Positions 1 to 9,012 are shown, counted from the stretch's first letter. The stretch is DNA of 64,000 bases from CAYRTD01 sp964426915 (GCA_964426915.1 CAYRTD010000001.1:1-64000), one strand, 5' to 3'. Notes: a model not told the origin generated them from the sequence alone. Numbers and translations: made by a program.

Positions 1-111
1 CGGAGGCCTGCGTTTTAAAGCACCCTCGCTCTCACTCTCACACTCACTCTGTCTTCCCGCCCATGGCTATTCCAGTTTAACCCCATTCGGGGTTGCTATC
101 ACCAACTGACG

Positions 112-163
112 GTCACACCGATCACCGCTCACCGATTACCGCTCACCGATTACCAATTACCGC
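112..163. repeat. Short degenerate tandem repeat (about 14-bp unit)
   Basis: The unit CGCTCACCGATTAC occurs twice in direct succession and is followed by degenerate copies (ACCAATTACCG, CTCCGATTACC) running up to the stop codon of the permease gene. A CT-rich stretch at 28-55 precedes it, and a small CCCC/GGGG hairpin lies at 81-93. There is no coding potential here. It may be a slippage-prone tract just downstream of the permease gene. Confidence 0.55.
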
Positions 164-171
164 CCCTCCGA

Positions 172-1263
172 TTACCTAACCCTATATTTATCATCATCCA
201 TCTCCTTCCAGAACTCCTCATCCTGCTTATGAACCTTATTACTCATGAGAGAAGCTATGGCTTTGGTTTTGTTATTATGTTCCAGAAATATTTTGACAAC
301 AGCAATAGCCGGAATGGCAAGGATAACGCCTGATATTCCCCAAACCACACCTCCAAAAAGTATTGCAAGAAGAGCGATCAGGGGATTTATAGAGACACTG
401 CTTCCGACAACATTGGGAGTGATGATGTTTCCCTCGATTTGCTGAATGACCACATACATGCCAATTACAGCCAGCGGTTGCCAAAAATTATCAGTAGTGG
501 CAATGGCATAAAGAAAGGGAAGAATTCCTCCAAGGGTGGTTCCGATATAGGGAATGACAGCCAGAAAGGCAGCCAGCACTCCCCAGAAAATGGCATAATC
601 GATCCCGATGATCATTAATCCTGTACTGTTTAGCACTGCAAGTATAGCTATGACTCCCAATAAACCGTAGAGATATCTTTGTAAGGTTTTGTTGATTTGT
701 ATCAATATTTGCCGGAATTCCTCGCGGGCGGATTTTTTCGACTGAATGAGCAGAAAGCTGTGAAAACTATCTTTATACCAGAGAAGGAAAAAGACCAGTA
801 TCAATATAAAAAGGAAATTAAAGATGAAGTTTGACGAAAAGCTAATTCCTTTTTTAATGTAGTTCATTGAGCTATCCAGCAGTGAAGGAATATTTTCCTC
901 GATGTCAGCCTGGTTCAGGTTTAGATTCTGATTCACCCAGTTCATGATCTGTTCTATGCCTTCGGTAATTTCCCCGGTAATATTTGGTAATTCACTGATG
1001 ATACTGCTTAATTGAAAGGAGACAAGTGTTATTAGCATTCCAAGAACTGTGGCTACACTTAGCAGGGCGAGTAATATTGCTGGTATTTTTCGTTTCACCA
1101 GCCGTTCAAAAAAATCACTCACCGGTGCCAGCATCACCGTGAATAGCAATGCAAATGCCAGAGGGGCGAGAATAAACTGTCCCTCCTCCAGCACTATATA
1201 TCCAAGAGCTATGATGATTAATATATAAGCTGGACTCTGAAGGGAAGTGACTTTTTTCTCCAT
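172..1263 (-). CDS. AI-2E family transporter (PerM/YhhT-like permease)
   Basis: This 363-aa inner-membrane protein has the AI-2E transporter (PF01594) layout. Hydrophobic helices lie at about residues 10-80, a soluble amphipathic stretch follows at about 85-135, and the remaining helices fall at about 140-165 and 195-335. The signature segments PYIGTTLGG and EGNIITPNVVG are visible in the C-terminal half. Family members are reported to export small solutes such as autoinducer-2, or to act as ion antiporters; the substrate cannot be read from sequence. The charged C-terminal tail is cytoplasmic. It appears monocistronic, with a 464-bp gap upstream. The family call is secure, the substrate unknown. 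Confidence 0.9.
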   Translation of the reverse strand: MEKKVTSLQSPAYILIIIALGYIVLEEGQFILAPLAFALLFTVMLAPVSDFFERLVKRKIPAILLALLSVATVLGMLITLVSFQLSSIISELPNITGEITEGIEQIMNWVNQNLNLNQADIEENIPSLLDSSMNYIKKGISFSSNFIFNFLFILILVFFLLWYKDSFHSFLLIQSKKSAREEFRQILIQINKTLQRYLYGLLGVIAILAVLNSTGLMIIGIDYAIFWGVLAAFLAVIPYIGTTLGGILPFLYAIATTDNFWQPLAVIGMYVVIQQIEGNIITPNVVGSSVSINPLIALLAILFGGVVWGISGVILAIPAIAVVKIFLEHNNKTKAIASLMSNKVHKQDEEFWKEMDDDKYRVR

Positions 1264-1726
1264 TTTATCTGGTTTTATATGTAAAAATAATTAATTATTG
1301 TGAAGTGGCGGAGGAAAAGGTGGGAAAAGAGAGGTGAGGTGGGATATTGTTTAGTTATTTTTATAAAATTTTTAGTACAAAACTTAAGTATATTTACAGT
1401 GACGAAAAAGGGCAATAACGGATGGACCCCTCCAAAAATACTGGCACAGGAAATAACAATTGATTTCAAAGACGGTCCGGTTCCATCAATGAAAATGGGA
1501 ATAGGGTTAGCGCAACCAATGCGGTGCATCTTTCATCTACCAGTTTATAAGAGGAGAGGAATGTGTGAATCATATAATATCTTTATAAAATTGTGTAAAG
1601 TATTCGTTTTTATGATTATCACCTTTGTAAATATTTATCATCTGGTAATGAAGGTAAAAAACCTTGTTTGCATAATTCATTTTAACCAATCAAAAATGCA
1701 AATGTAACAAGTTAAAATATGCTTAA
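1264..1726. other. Intergenic region, no supported gene
   Basis: This 463-bp gap separates the divergently oriented permease and truncated EEP-like genes. Open frames exist (for example 1300-1707 on the plus strand), but their translations are low-complexity, have no recognisable domain and do not resemble the codon use of neighbouring genes. It probably holds the promoters of both flanking genes; I could not fix a convincing -33/-7 pair. Confidence 0.4.
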
Positions 1727-2290
1727 ATGCGGATACTTACCTTAATATTATGCGTTATTGTCCTAATTGCCAAAGGATTGCCCTTGATCAACTCGGCAGC
1801 CTGGTGGATTAGAATGTTTGATTTTCCCAGAGTTCAGATTGCTGTCTTAACCTTATTAACCCTAATTCTGGCATATTTATATGTAGATTTCAGATGGATA
1901 TTTAAGTTACCATTGTTGTTAATGCTGGTAGCTTCACTGGTATATCAAATGAAGTTTGTTGTGGTATATACACCCCTTTACAAAACTCAGGCAAAGGATA
2001 GCAACAGGCAGACAGAAGAAAACAGTTTTACTCTTCTGGTTTCAAATGTGCTTATGGAAAATGATGATAAAGAGAGTTTTCATGCGCTTGTAAAAAAGTA
2101 TAATCCAGATATTCTGCTAATTAATGAACCTGATCAGGTCTGGGCTGCCTCTATCAGTAAGCTTGACGAGGTATTCCATATTCCTAAAGAAAATATTATG
2201 CCCGGGAAAAACTATATTACTTTTTCCGAAATTCCTTTCTACGACTCGCCGGTTATAATTGCTGATAAATCCTTAATTCCTATAAAATAG
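1727..2290 (+). pseudogene. Truncated endonuclease/exonuclease/phosphatase-fold membrane protein
   Basis: The 187-aa product begins with two or three membrane helices (about residues 3-20, 35-50, 58-75). It then enters a region resembling the start of the EEP (PF03372) domain found in membrane-anchored EEP proteins of Bacteroidota: LLVSNVLMEN near residue 103 and NPDILLINEPD near 126. Those proteins usually run to roughly 320-370 residues. Here the frame stops after about 85 residues of the domain, before the GDxN and terminal SDH motifs. No continuation is seen in other frames over the next 100 bp, so a deletion rather than a simple frameshift is likely. The remaining product should lack nuclease activity. 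A short functional protein cannot be excluded. Confidence 0.6.
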
Positions 2291-2383
2291 ACGCCGATTT
2301 TGCCTGGTAATTCCGTTTTCACGACCCTGTCATCCGTGATGATTAGTAATTTCCCATTTTAGAAATGCACCCGCTGTCTCCGT

Positions 2384-2755
2384 TTATAACAATCTATACA
2401 CTATGATCCCGCTAAAAACCAGGATCAGCACCCATGAAAGCGAATGCAGCCATTTCATAAATTTTTTAGCCGGAGGATTGTAACGTGTGAGCATGCTACC
2501 GGTAACGAAGGCTGCAATTATGGAAATAAGGGTTATAATTATGTACAGCCAATCAATGGTATATATTCCTTTTTCTTTTTGAATGGGATAAACGGTAATA
2601 ATGAGAAAAATGATCGTACCAAGGGCCAGAAGCTTATGAATATTAACAATGCTGCTGGGGTAGGGGGGTTCTTTTCTCTTTAACCATATTCCGGTAACGA
2701 TAATGAACAGGAAGATAATTCCGATAATGATAAGAGAGGTTTCAAATGATGTCAT
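2384..2755 (-). CDS. Small four-helix membrane protein, unknown function
   Basis: This 123-aa protein has four hydrophobic segments at about residues 7-24, 42-58, 66-88 and 103-121, separated by short basic loops (LKRKEPP, RYNPPAKKF). It has no signal peptide cleavage site and no catalytic motif I can name. The layout is that of small integral inner-membrane proteins often annotated as hypothetical. It converges with the truncated EEP gene and stands alone. The continuous reading frame and regular helix pattern support a real gene; function is not recognised. Confidence 0.7.
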   Translation of the reverse strand: MTSFETSLIIIGIIFLFIIVTGIWLKRKEPPYPSSIVNIHKLLALGTIIFLIITVYPIQKEKGIYTIDWLYIIITLISIIAAFVTGSMLTRYNPPAKKFMKWLHSLSWVLILVFSGIIVYRLL

Positions 2756-3220
2756 AGTGTGTTTATTTCCAGTAATTAAATGTTATCTATTAAGTTCAGA
2801 ATACTTTTTTCCTCTTATACCCTGAACCTCCAATTTAGTTTTCTATATGACAAATATATAGAATTCATATGAAATGCACTGAAAAAAGTTCCGGTATTTA
2901 TCTGTATATAATTGTATCCCGGGCCTTTATCCACCAGATCGAACTTTTTAACTCCCCGTGTATATTAGATTCCTGATTTGTACCTCCGGGAAAATGCACC
3001 CGGCTATTTTCTCTTTCCACTGCTCCTGCCGGAGAACTGAAAACCTTGATAGGATAAGGTCTGTAATTTATTCACTATCCGGAGTTGGCTGAAGTTTTTG
3101 CTTGATTTACACATTTTTTCAGGACGGAAAAAAGCCTGATATCATAAAAATTTGGTAATTTCCTTTCTATTTCTGAAATTGCTGCGAAATAACTAATTCC
3201 TTAAACTAAATTTTTAAATT
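2756..3220. other. Intergenic region, nothing recognised
   Basis: This 465-bp A+T-rich stretch lies between two divergently oriented small membrane-protein genes. No ORF, RNA gene or long inverted repeat was seen. Promoters for both genes must lie here, but no clear TTTG/TAnnTTTG pair was identified. Confidence 0.35.
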
Positions 3221-3403
3221 ATGGCTGGTAAATCACATTGTAATGCACAATCGGGTGCTGTATATGGATTAGGTTTTATAGGAGCTTCTATATATTATAT
3301 TTCTGTTGCCACCAGCTTCTGGATGGGGGCAATTGGAATACTAAAAGCAATTGTTTGGCCGGCATTTCTGGTTTATGAGCTACTGATGAATTTTGGAGGT
3401 TAG
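3221..3403 (+). CDS. Conserved 60-aa small membrane protein
   Basis: The protein starts with a polar Cys/His-containing segment (MAGKSHCNAQSGAVYG), followed by a hydrophobic hairpin (about residues 17-35 and 38-56). The pattern SGAVYGLGFIGA ... IKAIVWPAFLVYELL is one I recognise from uncharacterised small proteins annotated across many bacterial phyla, so it is likely a real, conserved gene. It converges on glpK with only 16 bp between the stops. A perfect palindrome AGGATAATTATCCT followed by a T-run (3402-3420) spans the junction and may help end transcription. Function is unknown. Confidence 0.75.
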   Translation: MAGKSHCNAQSGAVYGLGFIGASIYYISVATSFWMGAIGILKAIVWPAFLVYELLMNFGG

Positions 3404-3419
3404 GATAATTATCCTTTTT

Positions 3420-4916
3420 TCACTCTTCCTGTTCCCAGTTACCGGTACGCTTAACTGCTTTCATCCATTTCAGTTTCATGTCTACGGTTGTCTCCGGGCT
3501 TTTTTGTGGCTGGAAGGATTTTTCTATTTGCCATTGTTCTTTTAATTCTTCTATATCTTTCCAGTATCCTGTTGCCAGTCCGGCAAGATATGCAACTCCC
3601 AGAGCCGTAGTTTCGTGAATTTTTGGTCTCACAACAGGAAGCTTAAGAATATCAGCCTGGAACTGCATGAGCAAATCATTTACTGATACTCCGCCATCAA
3701 CGCGTAATTCTTTAAGATCTATTTTGGTTATCTCGCGCATTTCCTCCATAACATCCATTGTCTGGAATGCAATAGATTCCAGTGCAGCCCTGGCTATGTG
3801 ATATTTATTTGAGGAGCGTCCAAGGCCAAAGATGGCCCCCCGGGCATGGGGATCCCAGTGTGGGGCCCCAAGTCCGGTGAATGCGGGAACCATGTACACT
3901 CCACCATTATCAGGAACCTCCCTGGCAAGTTTCTCAACATCCGAAGATTTCTTTATTATTCCCAACTCATCGCGTAACCATTGAACAACTGTTCCGGCAT
4001 TGAAAATACTTCCTTCCAGGGCATAGGTCACCTTGTTTCCGATTTGCCAGGCCAGGGTTGTAACCATGGAAGTTTTTGCATCATAGGGTTGATCGCCTGT
4101 ATTCATTAAAACAAAACAACCGGTACCGTATGTGTTTTTTACCATTCCTTTCCCGAGGCATAGCTGGCCGAAAAGTGCTGCCTGCTGGTCTCCCGCCACA
4201 CCGGCAAGAGGGACTTTGGAGGAGAAAAATGTTGTACTGGCAACATCAAAAATCCCGCTGGAAGGACGTACATCGGGCATCATGGAATGTGGTAGGTCAA
4301 ATAATTCCAGTAATTCATCATCCCATTTCATTTCGTGAATATTGAAAAGAAGGGTGCGACTGGCGTTGGTAACATCTGTGGCATGTAATCTGCCCTGGGT
4401 AAGCTTCCACATAAGCCAGGAATCTACAGTACCGAAAGCGAGTTTGCCCTGTTTTGCCTTTTGCTCTGCTCTGGGCACATTGTCGAGTATCCACTTGATT
4501 TTTGTTGCACTAAAGTAAGAATCGATCAAAAGACCGGTTTTTTTTCTTATTGCCGGTCCATGACCTTCTTCTATAAGCTTTCTGCAATGAGAGGCAGTGC
4601 GCCTATCCTGCCAGACAATAGCATTGTAAACCGGTTCACTTGTTTCACGATCCCATACTATCGTGGTTTCCCGCTGATTGGTTATTCCGATACCCGCAAG
4701 GTTTTTTCCGTTGATACCATGTTTTGACATAACCTCCATGGCAACGGACACCTGGGATGACCATATATCGTTAGGATTATGTTCCACCCATCCATCGCGG
4801 GGGAATATTTGTTTAAATTCTTTATGGGAAACAGAACGCATCTGTCCTTTATTGTCAAATAAAATAGCGCGGGAGCTCGTTGTGCCCTGATCAAGTGCAA
4901 GGATAAATTGTTCCAT
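3420..4916 (-). CDS. glpK: Glycerol kinase
   Basis: GlpK phosphorylates glycerol with ATP to sn-glycerol 3-phosphate in the cytoplasm. At 498 aa this is full length for the family. Visible FGGY-kinase hallmarks are the N-terminal phosphate loop DQGTTSSRAILFD (about residues 9-21), the substrate segment WVEHNPNDIW (about 43-52), VAGDQQAALFGQ (about 246-257) and the C-terminal ATP-binding region with LRVDGGVS (about 404-411). Residues ETTIVWD and VWQDRRT also match. glpD, encoding the next enzyme, lies 349 bp upstream on the same strand. No glpF facilitator or GlpR regulator is in the window. Confidence 0.97.
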   Translation of the reverse strand: MEQFILALDQGTTSSRAILFDNKGQMRSVSHKEFKQIFPRDGWVEHNPNDIWSSQVSVAMEVMSKHGINGKNLAGIGITNQRETTIVWDRETSEPVYNAIVWQDRRTASHCRKLIEEGHGPAIRKKTGLLIDSYFSATKIKWILDNVPRAEQKAKQGKLAFGTVDSWLMWKLTQGRLHATDVTNASRTLLFNIHEMKWDDELLELFDLPHSMMPDVRPSSGIFDVASTTFFSSKVPLAGVAGDQQAALFGQLCLGKGMVKNTYGTGCFVLMNTGDQPYDAKTSMVTTLAWQIGNKVTYALEGSIFNAGTVVQWLRDELGIIKKSSDVEKLAREVPDNGGVYMVPAFTGLGAPHWDPHARGAIFGLGRSSNKYHIARAALESIAFQTMDVMEEMREITKIDLKELRVDGGVSVNDLLMQFQADILKLPVVRPKIHETTALGVAYLAGLATGYWKDIEELKEQWQIEKSFQPQKSPETTVDMKLKWMKAVKRTGNWEQEE

Positions 4917-5265
4917 AATATCTGATTTATGTCATGAAGGCTCTAACCTGTATTATTCACAAAAAATGAATCAAAATATTATTTGTATATCAATACAATG
5001 CTAATAGGTGTTAAACTAATTTATTCATTTTTACAATTGCGACAATTTCAGTACATCTGTGATGTTTTGAAGCCCATGAAACAGAAAGCTATATCTTCAG
5101 ATGCCGCCGCCTGGCATCTGCCCAAAACTTATTGCATGAATAATACAGGCTAAGGTACACATATATTTCCCGGTTTATTTTTCTGTTTACCCCCATTCCA
5201 AATATTAGTTTCCCTGAACTCGAAAGCCGGCTTTTGAATAAGTCACCATACATTATGAAAAAATA
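4917..5265. repeat. Intergenic element with terminal inverted repeats between glpK and glpD
   Basis: The 349-bp gap contains CCTGTATTATTCA at 4947-4959 and its exact reverse complement TGAATAATACAGG at 5137-5149; similarity extends a few bases beyond as RGYTA. This brackets about 203 bp. Inside is a perfect 8-bp hairpin, CAGATGCC/GGCATCTG, at 5098-5120 with a 7-base loop. The arrangement resembles a small non-autonomous palindromic element. It carries no ORF and may separate transcription of glpK from glpD. The identity is inferred from symmetry only. Confidence 0.45.
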
Positions 5266-6825
5266 CTAATGCAAAATGTATTTCTTTGCCAGTATTTCAA
5301 AGTCTTTTACTTCATTCACCACCCAGGTCTTATCCTTTTTTAGTTCCTTTGCCATAATCTCTGCTACCGGCCGGGCTATTTTTATTGCTTCACGGGCATC
5401 AAGCAAGAGAGCTCTAGTCCTTCTTGCAAGAATATCTTCGGGTTTTACAGCCATTTCATGTCTCACGGCGTAAACGATCTGTGCAGTGAAAATTTTTAAT
5501 TTTTCACTTATCATCCCGGAATATCCTGGTTCTTGCTGAATTTCCTTTATTTTATCCGCTTCCTTTCCATAAAGGCAGAGTGGGTCAGAGGGGTTTAGCT
5601 GTTTTTTATAACCGGAAAGTTTCAATTTTGCCGTGACAGATCGGGTAGGGGGGAGCCCGCTGTTCTTTTCTGCACGATGGACGAGATCTTCTGCCATTTT
5701 CCTGTATGTGGTCCACTTTCCGCCAATAATTGTCAGTAATCCGGAATCTGAGACCATGATCTTGTGACTTCTTGATATTTCTTTGGTTTTCTCAGAATCG
5801 TCGACGGCAGCCAGTGGCCTTAGCCCTGTAAAAACACTGAGTACATCCTTACGCGAAGGTGACTTTGTCAGATATTTCGATGCGGTATCGAGGATGAATT
5901 TAATTTCTTCCTCCATTGCCTCGGGTTCCAGTGAAGCTTTTTCTATGGGTGTGTCGGTTGTACCAACAACAACCTTACCGAGCCATGGAACCGCAAATAA
6001 GACACGGCCATCTTTCGTTTTGGGAATCATAAGTGCATGATCTCCCGGAAGAAATTTCCCGGATATTACAAGGTGAATCCCCTGTGAAGGCTGGATGGTT
6101 CTTTTCATTCCGGGTTTATCCATATGCATGATTTCATCGGCGAAAACTCCTGTGGCATTAACGATATGATCAGCCTCAATGGTAAATAGTTCTTCTTTAA
6201 TAAGATCTTTGGTTTTTACCCCGGTGAGTTTGTCCTGATCATTTTTAAGAAGACCGGTAACAGGCATATAGTTAATAGCTGCCGCTCCCTTTGTGATTGC
6301 TGTCTGCAATAGACTCATGGCGAGCCGGGAATCATCAAACTGTCCGTCGTGATATCTGATGCCGGCTCTTAAATTCATGGGATTAAGTGCAGGTAGTTCA
6401 GATAATGTTTTTTTCCTGGTAATTCTTGCTGAAGGTCCAAGGCTAAAATTTCCTGCCAGGAGATCATAAAATTTTAATCCCAGCGTATAAAGTATTTCAT
6501 CAAAGAAAGAATATACCGGAATAATGAATGTTTGATCTTTTACTATATGGGGTGCATTATTTTTTAATCTTCCTCTTTCAATGCATGCTTCACGAACTAA
6601 TCCTAAGTTTCCCTGTGCCAGGTAACGCACCCCGCCATGAACAAGCTTGGTGCTTTTGCTGGAGGTGGATTTTGTAAAATCGGATGCTTCGAGAAGAATA
6701 GCTGAATAACCACGTGTTACGGCTTCAAGTAAAATCCCGATTCCTGTTGCTCCTCCTCCGATAATGGCAAAATCGTACTTTTTGTTGTCAAATATGATCT
6801 TCCCGGAAACCCTGTCTCTTATCAT
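5266..6825 (-). CDS. glpD: Glycerol-3-phosphate dehydrogenase (FAD-dependent, aerobic type)
   Basis: GlpD oxidises sn-glycerol 3-phosphate to dihydroxyacetone phosphate and passes electrons to the quinone pool. The 519-aa protein opens with a Rossmann FAD-binding fold (FAIIGGGATGIGILLEA, about residues 19-35), followed by TKSTSSKSTKLVHGGVRYL, the conserved flavin/substrate segment. Later come LLTIIGGKWTTYRKMAE (about 365-381), a strong GlpD signature, and the alpha-helical DAO C-terminal domain. No transmembrane segment is present, as expected for a peripheral membrane enzyme. Together with glpK it converts glycerol to a glycolytic intermediate. A near-consensus -7-like box lies on the minus strand at 6839-6846, about 13 bp before the ATG. 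Confidence 0.96.
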   Translation of the reverse strand: MIRDRVSGKIIFDNKKYDFAIIGGGATGIGILLEAVTRGYSAILLEASDFTKSTSSKSTKLVHGGVRYLAQGNLGLVREACIERGRLKNNAPHIVKDQTFIIPVYSFFDEILYTLGLKFYDLLAGNFSLGPSARITRKKTLSELPALNPMNLRAGIRYHDGQFDDSRLAMSLLQTAITKGAAAINYMPVTGLLKNDQDKLTGVKTKDLIKEELFTIEADHIVNATGVFADEIMHMDKPGMKRTIQPSQGIHLVISGKFLPGDHALMIPKTKDGRVLFAVPWLGKVVVGTTDTPIEKASLEPEAMEEEIKFILDTASKYLTKSPSRKDVLSVFTGLRPLAAVDDSEKTKEISRSHKIMVSDSGLLTIIGGKWTTYRKMAEDLVHRAEKNSGLPPTRSVTAKLKLSGYKKQLNPSDPLCLYGKEADKIKEIQQEPGYSGMISEKLKIFTAQIVYAVRHEMAVKPEDILARRTRALLLDAREAIKIARPVAEIMAKELKKDKTWVVNEVKDFEILAKKYILH

Positions 6826-6871
6826 GAAATTTTTGTAGTAAAGATAGCAGTTTTCATGAAGAAGACACTAG

Positions 6872-7786
6872 CTATTTTTTTCTGGCAACTATTTCAAGAG
6901 CTTCTTTTGCCGGTGTAGGTTTAATTTTAAATTTTTTCTCAAATTTTGTGCTGTTGAAGAGATAATCCCTGTCGTATTGATAGAGCATTTCTTTAAACTC
7001 CTTCATTACAGGTACGAATATTCCCAGCGGTCCCAGCATGTAAGATTTTAAAACGGTAATCTTCGGTTTTGTTTTTAGAATATCGCCGGCCATTTCCACC
7101 CATTGCCGGCCTGTATAGGGTGTCTGATCGACCGGTAAATGCCAGGTCTGGTTATAGGCCTCTTCAGTATTTCCCAGCAGGGCTGTGGCTTTTGCTGCGT
7201 CCGGGGTATATATGAAATTATGAACTTTATCGGCATCGGCGAACCACATGGCACTTTTCCCTTTTTTCAAATTTTTAATTACCATCTCGTGCATAACAGA
7301 ATTATGAATGCTCAGAAAATCGGGGGCACGTGCAATAAGTGCTGTTAGTTGTCCACTCTTAACCTCGGTATTTATTCTTTCGCTCAGTTCTTTTCTAACT
7401 TGTCCCTTTTTACTTACAGGTCTTAAGGGTGTATCCTCTGTCATTCCATTAAGGTAATCAGGATCATAGGCGTATATATTATCAAAAAACACCAGTTTTG
7501 CCGAATTCTTCTTACAGGCTGAGATTACCGCGTCCATAAATTTGGGCCAGTTTTCCCTCCAGACTTTCGCTTTGTATTCAAACCCGATAACAACATACAC
7601 AATGTCTGAGCCTTCCACAGCTTTGTCGACCTGAGCGGGATCGGTCAGATCGGCAGGAAATGGATGATCTGAAGGGTTTACAGGTTTCGGGTCCCTGCTA
7701 ACAAGACGTATGTTTTTGGTGTAAATGTAAAGTTCTTTGGCCAGATATGTACCAATGGCTCCACCAGCTCCGAGTATTGTTTGCAT
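6872..7786 (-). CDS. NAD(P)-dependent epimerase/dehydratase family protein (atypical SDR)
   Basis: The 304-aa protein begins with a Rossmann nucleotide-binding motif (GAGGAIGTYLAKEL, about residues 6-19) and has an acidic strand PADLTDP, as in extended/atypical short-chain dehydrogenases. FFDNIYAYD (about 99-107) sits where extended SDRs carry the catalytic Ser/Thr and YxxxK residues. The expected Tyr-x-x-x-Lys is not evident, so catalysis is uncertain. A downstream ARAPDFLS and WHLPVD pattern matches uncharacterised Bacteroidota NAD-dependent epimerase homologues. It lies 46 bp upstream of glpD on the same strand and could be cotranscribed with it. Substrate unknown. Confidence 0.8.
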   Translation of the reverse strand: MQTILGAGGAIGTYLAKELYIYTKNIRLVSRDPKPVNPSDHPFPADLTDPAQVDKAVEGSDIVYVVIGFEYKAKVWRENWPKFMDAVISACKKNSAKLVFFDNIYAYDPDYLNGMTEDTPLRPVSKKGQVRKELSERINTEVKSGQLTALIARAPDFLSIHNSVMHEMVIKNLKKGKSAMWFADADKVHNFIYTPDAAKATALLGNTEEAYNQTWHLPVDQTPYTGRQWVEMAGDILKTKPKITVLKSYMLGPLGIFVPVMKEFKEMLYQYDRDYLFNSTKFEKKFKIKPTPAKEALEIVARKK

Positions 7787-8142
7787 AATTTTGTTTTTTT
7801 TAGCCTTTTTACAAGCCTAACAAGTATAATGTAGTATTGTTTATCTTGAATTTGTCCGGTTATTTTTTTTTATCTCTTTGCGGATTCTGTTCGCTGAGAA
7901 AATACCCCCCTGAGCCGCCCCGAAAAGTGAATATTATGACAATCCCGTTAAAACTGTGGGAACCAGAAGCGGATGAGTAGTTATAAATAAGAGATTTGGT
8001 AAGGTCTCCTTTACTGCCATATTTCTAATTCTGGCAGAATATTTTCAGCTCTACTTCCATTCAGATCTGGACCTTTGGCGAAACTTTTTAAGATTTAATT
8101 TGTTTTCAGCCTGAAGACCAAGTATCACAAAAACAGGATAAA
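7787..8142. other. Divergent promoter region between two Rossmann-fold genes
   Basis: This 356-bp gap lies between the minus-strand epimerase-like gene and the plus-strand NAD(P)-binding gene. It should contain both promoters. I see no ORF, no RNA gene and no strong palindrome. On the minus strand a TATACTTG box near 7825-7832 is one mismatch from TAnnTTTG. Confidence 0.3.
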
Positions 8143-8805
8143 ATGCAAAAAGCTATTATAATCGGCTCTACGGGTCTGGTAGGGAAGGAAGTTTTAAGGG
8201 CCAGCCTCTCAGATCCTTACTTCAGTAGTGTTACGATTTTTGTAAGAAGGCCCACTGGCATCAGTCATCCCAAATTAACTGAGGAGATTGTGGATTTTAA
8301 CAATATGGAAGACTGGAGGGCCCTGATAAATGGCGATGTTCTTTTTTCGGCAATGGGGACGACCCTGAAAAAAGCCGGCAGTAAAGATGCACAGTACAAG
8401 GTAGATTATACATATCAATATAGGGTGGCTGAAGCAGCATCCGAAAATGGAGTGCCCGATTATGTTCTTGTTTCAGCTCCTGGAGCTTCTGCCGGGTCAA
8501 TGATCTTTTATTCCCGGATAAAGGGTGAATTGGACCGGGATGTCAAAAAACTGAAATTCCGGCGTATAATTTTAATTAAACCCTCTATTCTTGAGGGAGA
8601 TCGGGATGAGGAACGGTCCGGTGAGAAATTGGGAATAAAATTCGCCAACCTGTTCAAAGATGTTCCTTTCCTGAAGAAATACCGGCCTGTTCACGGAAAG
8701 ACGGTTGCTTCTGCTATGATAAATGCAGTTAAGTCGGACAAAGATGACAGGGTACAGGAATATGTTCTGGATGAATTGTTTGAGCTTTCCGAATATACGG
8801 ATTAA
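8143..8805 (+). CDS. NAD(P)-binding oxidoreductase, TIP30/HTATIP2-like
   Basis: The 220-aa protein starts with an NAD(P)-binding motif (IIGSTGLVGKEVLRA, about residues 6-20). Next come ISHPKLTEEIVDF and DVLFSAMGTTLKKAGSKDAQYKVDYTY, a pattern typical of the TIP30/HTATIP2-like atypical SDR group. ILIKPSILEGDRDEERSGEK (about 142-161) matches the region after the catalytic strand of that group. Substrate and pathway are unknown. It is alone on its strand, and its stop codon is followed at once by an intergenic repeat copy. Confidence 0.8.
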   Translation: MQKAIIIGSTGLVGKEVLRASLSDPYFSSVTIFVRRPTGISHPKLTEEIVDFNNMEDWRALINGDVLFSAMGTTLKKAGSKDAQYKVDYTYQYRVAEAASENGVPDYVLVSAPGASAGSMIFYSRIKGELDRDVKKLKFRRIILIKPSILEGDRDEERSGEKLGIKFANLFKDVPFLKKYRPVHGKTVASAMINAVKSDKDDRVQEYVLDELFELSEYTD

Positions 8806-8807
8806 GT

Positions 8808-8904
8808 AGTGTCTGTCCATAATGTCCAATATCTGCTTGTGAAGCCCCAAAAAGCGGAGTTTACCGGTGTAAATGAGCATTTTTCAGGCGAGCATAACGC
8901 AGAT
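8808..8904 (+). repeat. Dispersed palindromic repeat, family 1, copy at 8.8 kb
   Basis: It begins AGTGTCTGTCCATAATGTCC two bases after the stop of the upstream gene. It continues to a hairpin-forming core (AAAAAGCGGAGTTTAC ... GTAAATGAGCATTTTT) and ends AGCATAACGCAGAT. The core and right part match the copy at 27969-28030 nearly base for base, whereas the left terminus matches the right terminus of that copy in reverse complement. It lies between two convergent genes and encodes nothing. Confidence 0.8.
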
Positions 8905-8932
8905 GAGGCTGTCTAAGAAGTAATAATCATTT
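8905..8932 (+). repeat. Family 2 repeat end (partial copy)
   Basis: GAGGCTGTCTAAGAAGTA followed by ATAATCATTT matches the left end of the 171-bp foldback element at 60187 with two substitutions. It abuts the family 1 copy directly, so two repeat types are nested or joined here. Confidence 0.65.
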
Positions 8933-9012
8933 AGCCGAACTGATCCCGGGCATTAGCCGAGGGATCTCATCAGCGGTATTCGTGAGCTCAGCGAAAGCAG
9001 TAGTGATGCTGC

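Noticed and set aside
112..163. Possible CRISPR-like array
   Set aside because: The repeat unit is only about 14 bp, has no spacers and lacks cas genes; it is a simple tandem repeat.
1300..1707. Open frame of 135 codons on the plus strand
   Set aside because: Its translation has no domain pattern, mixes long Lys/Phe-rich runs, and overlaps an equally unlikely minus-strand frame; it looks like chance in a gap.
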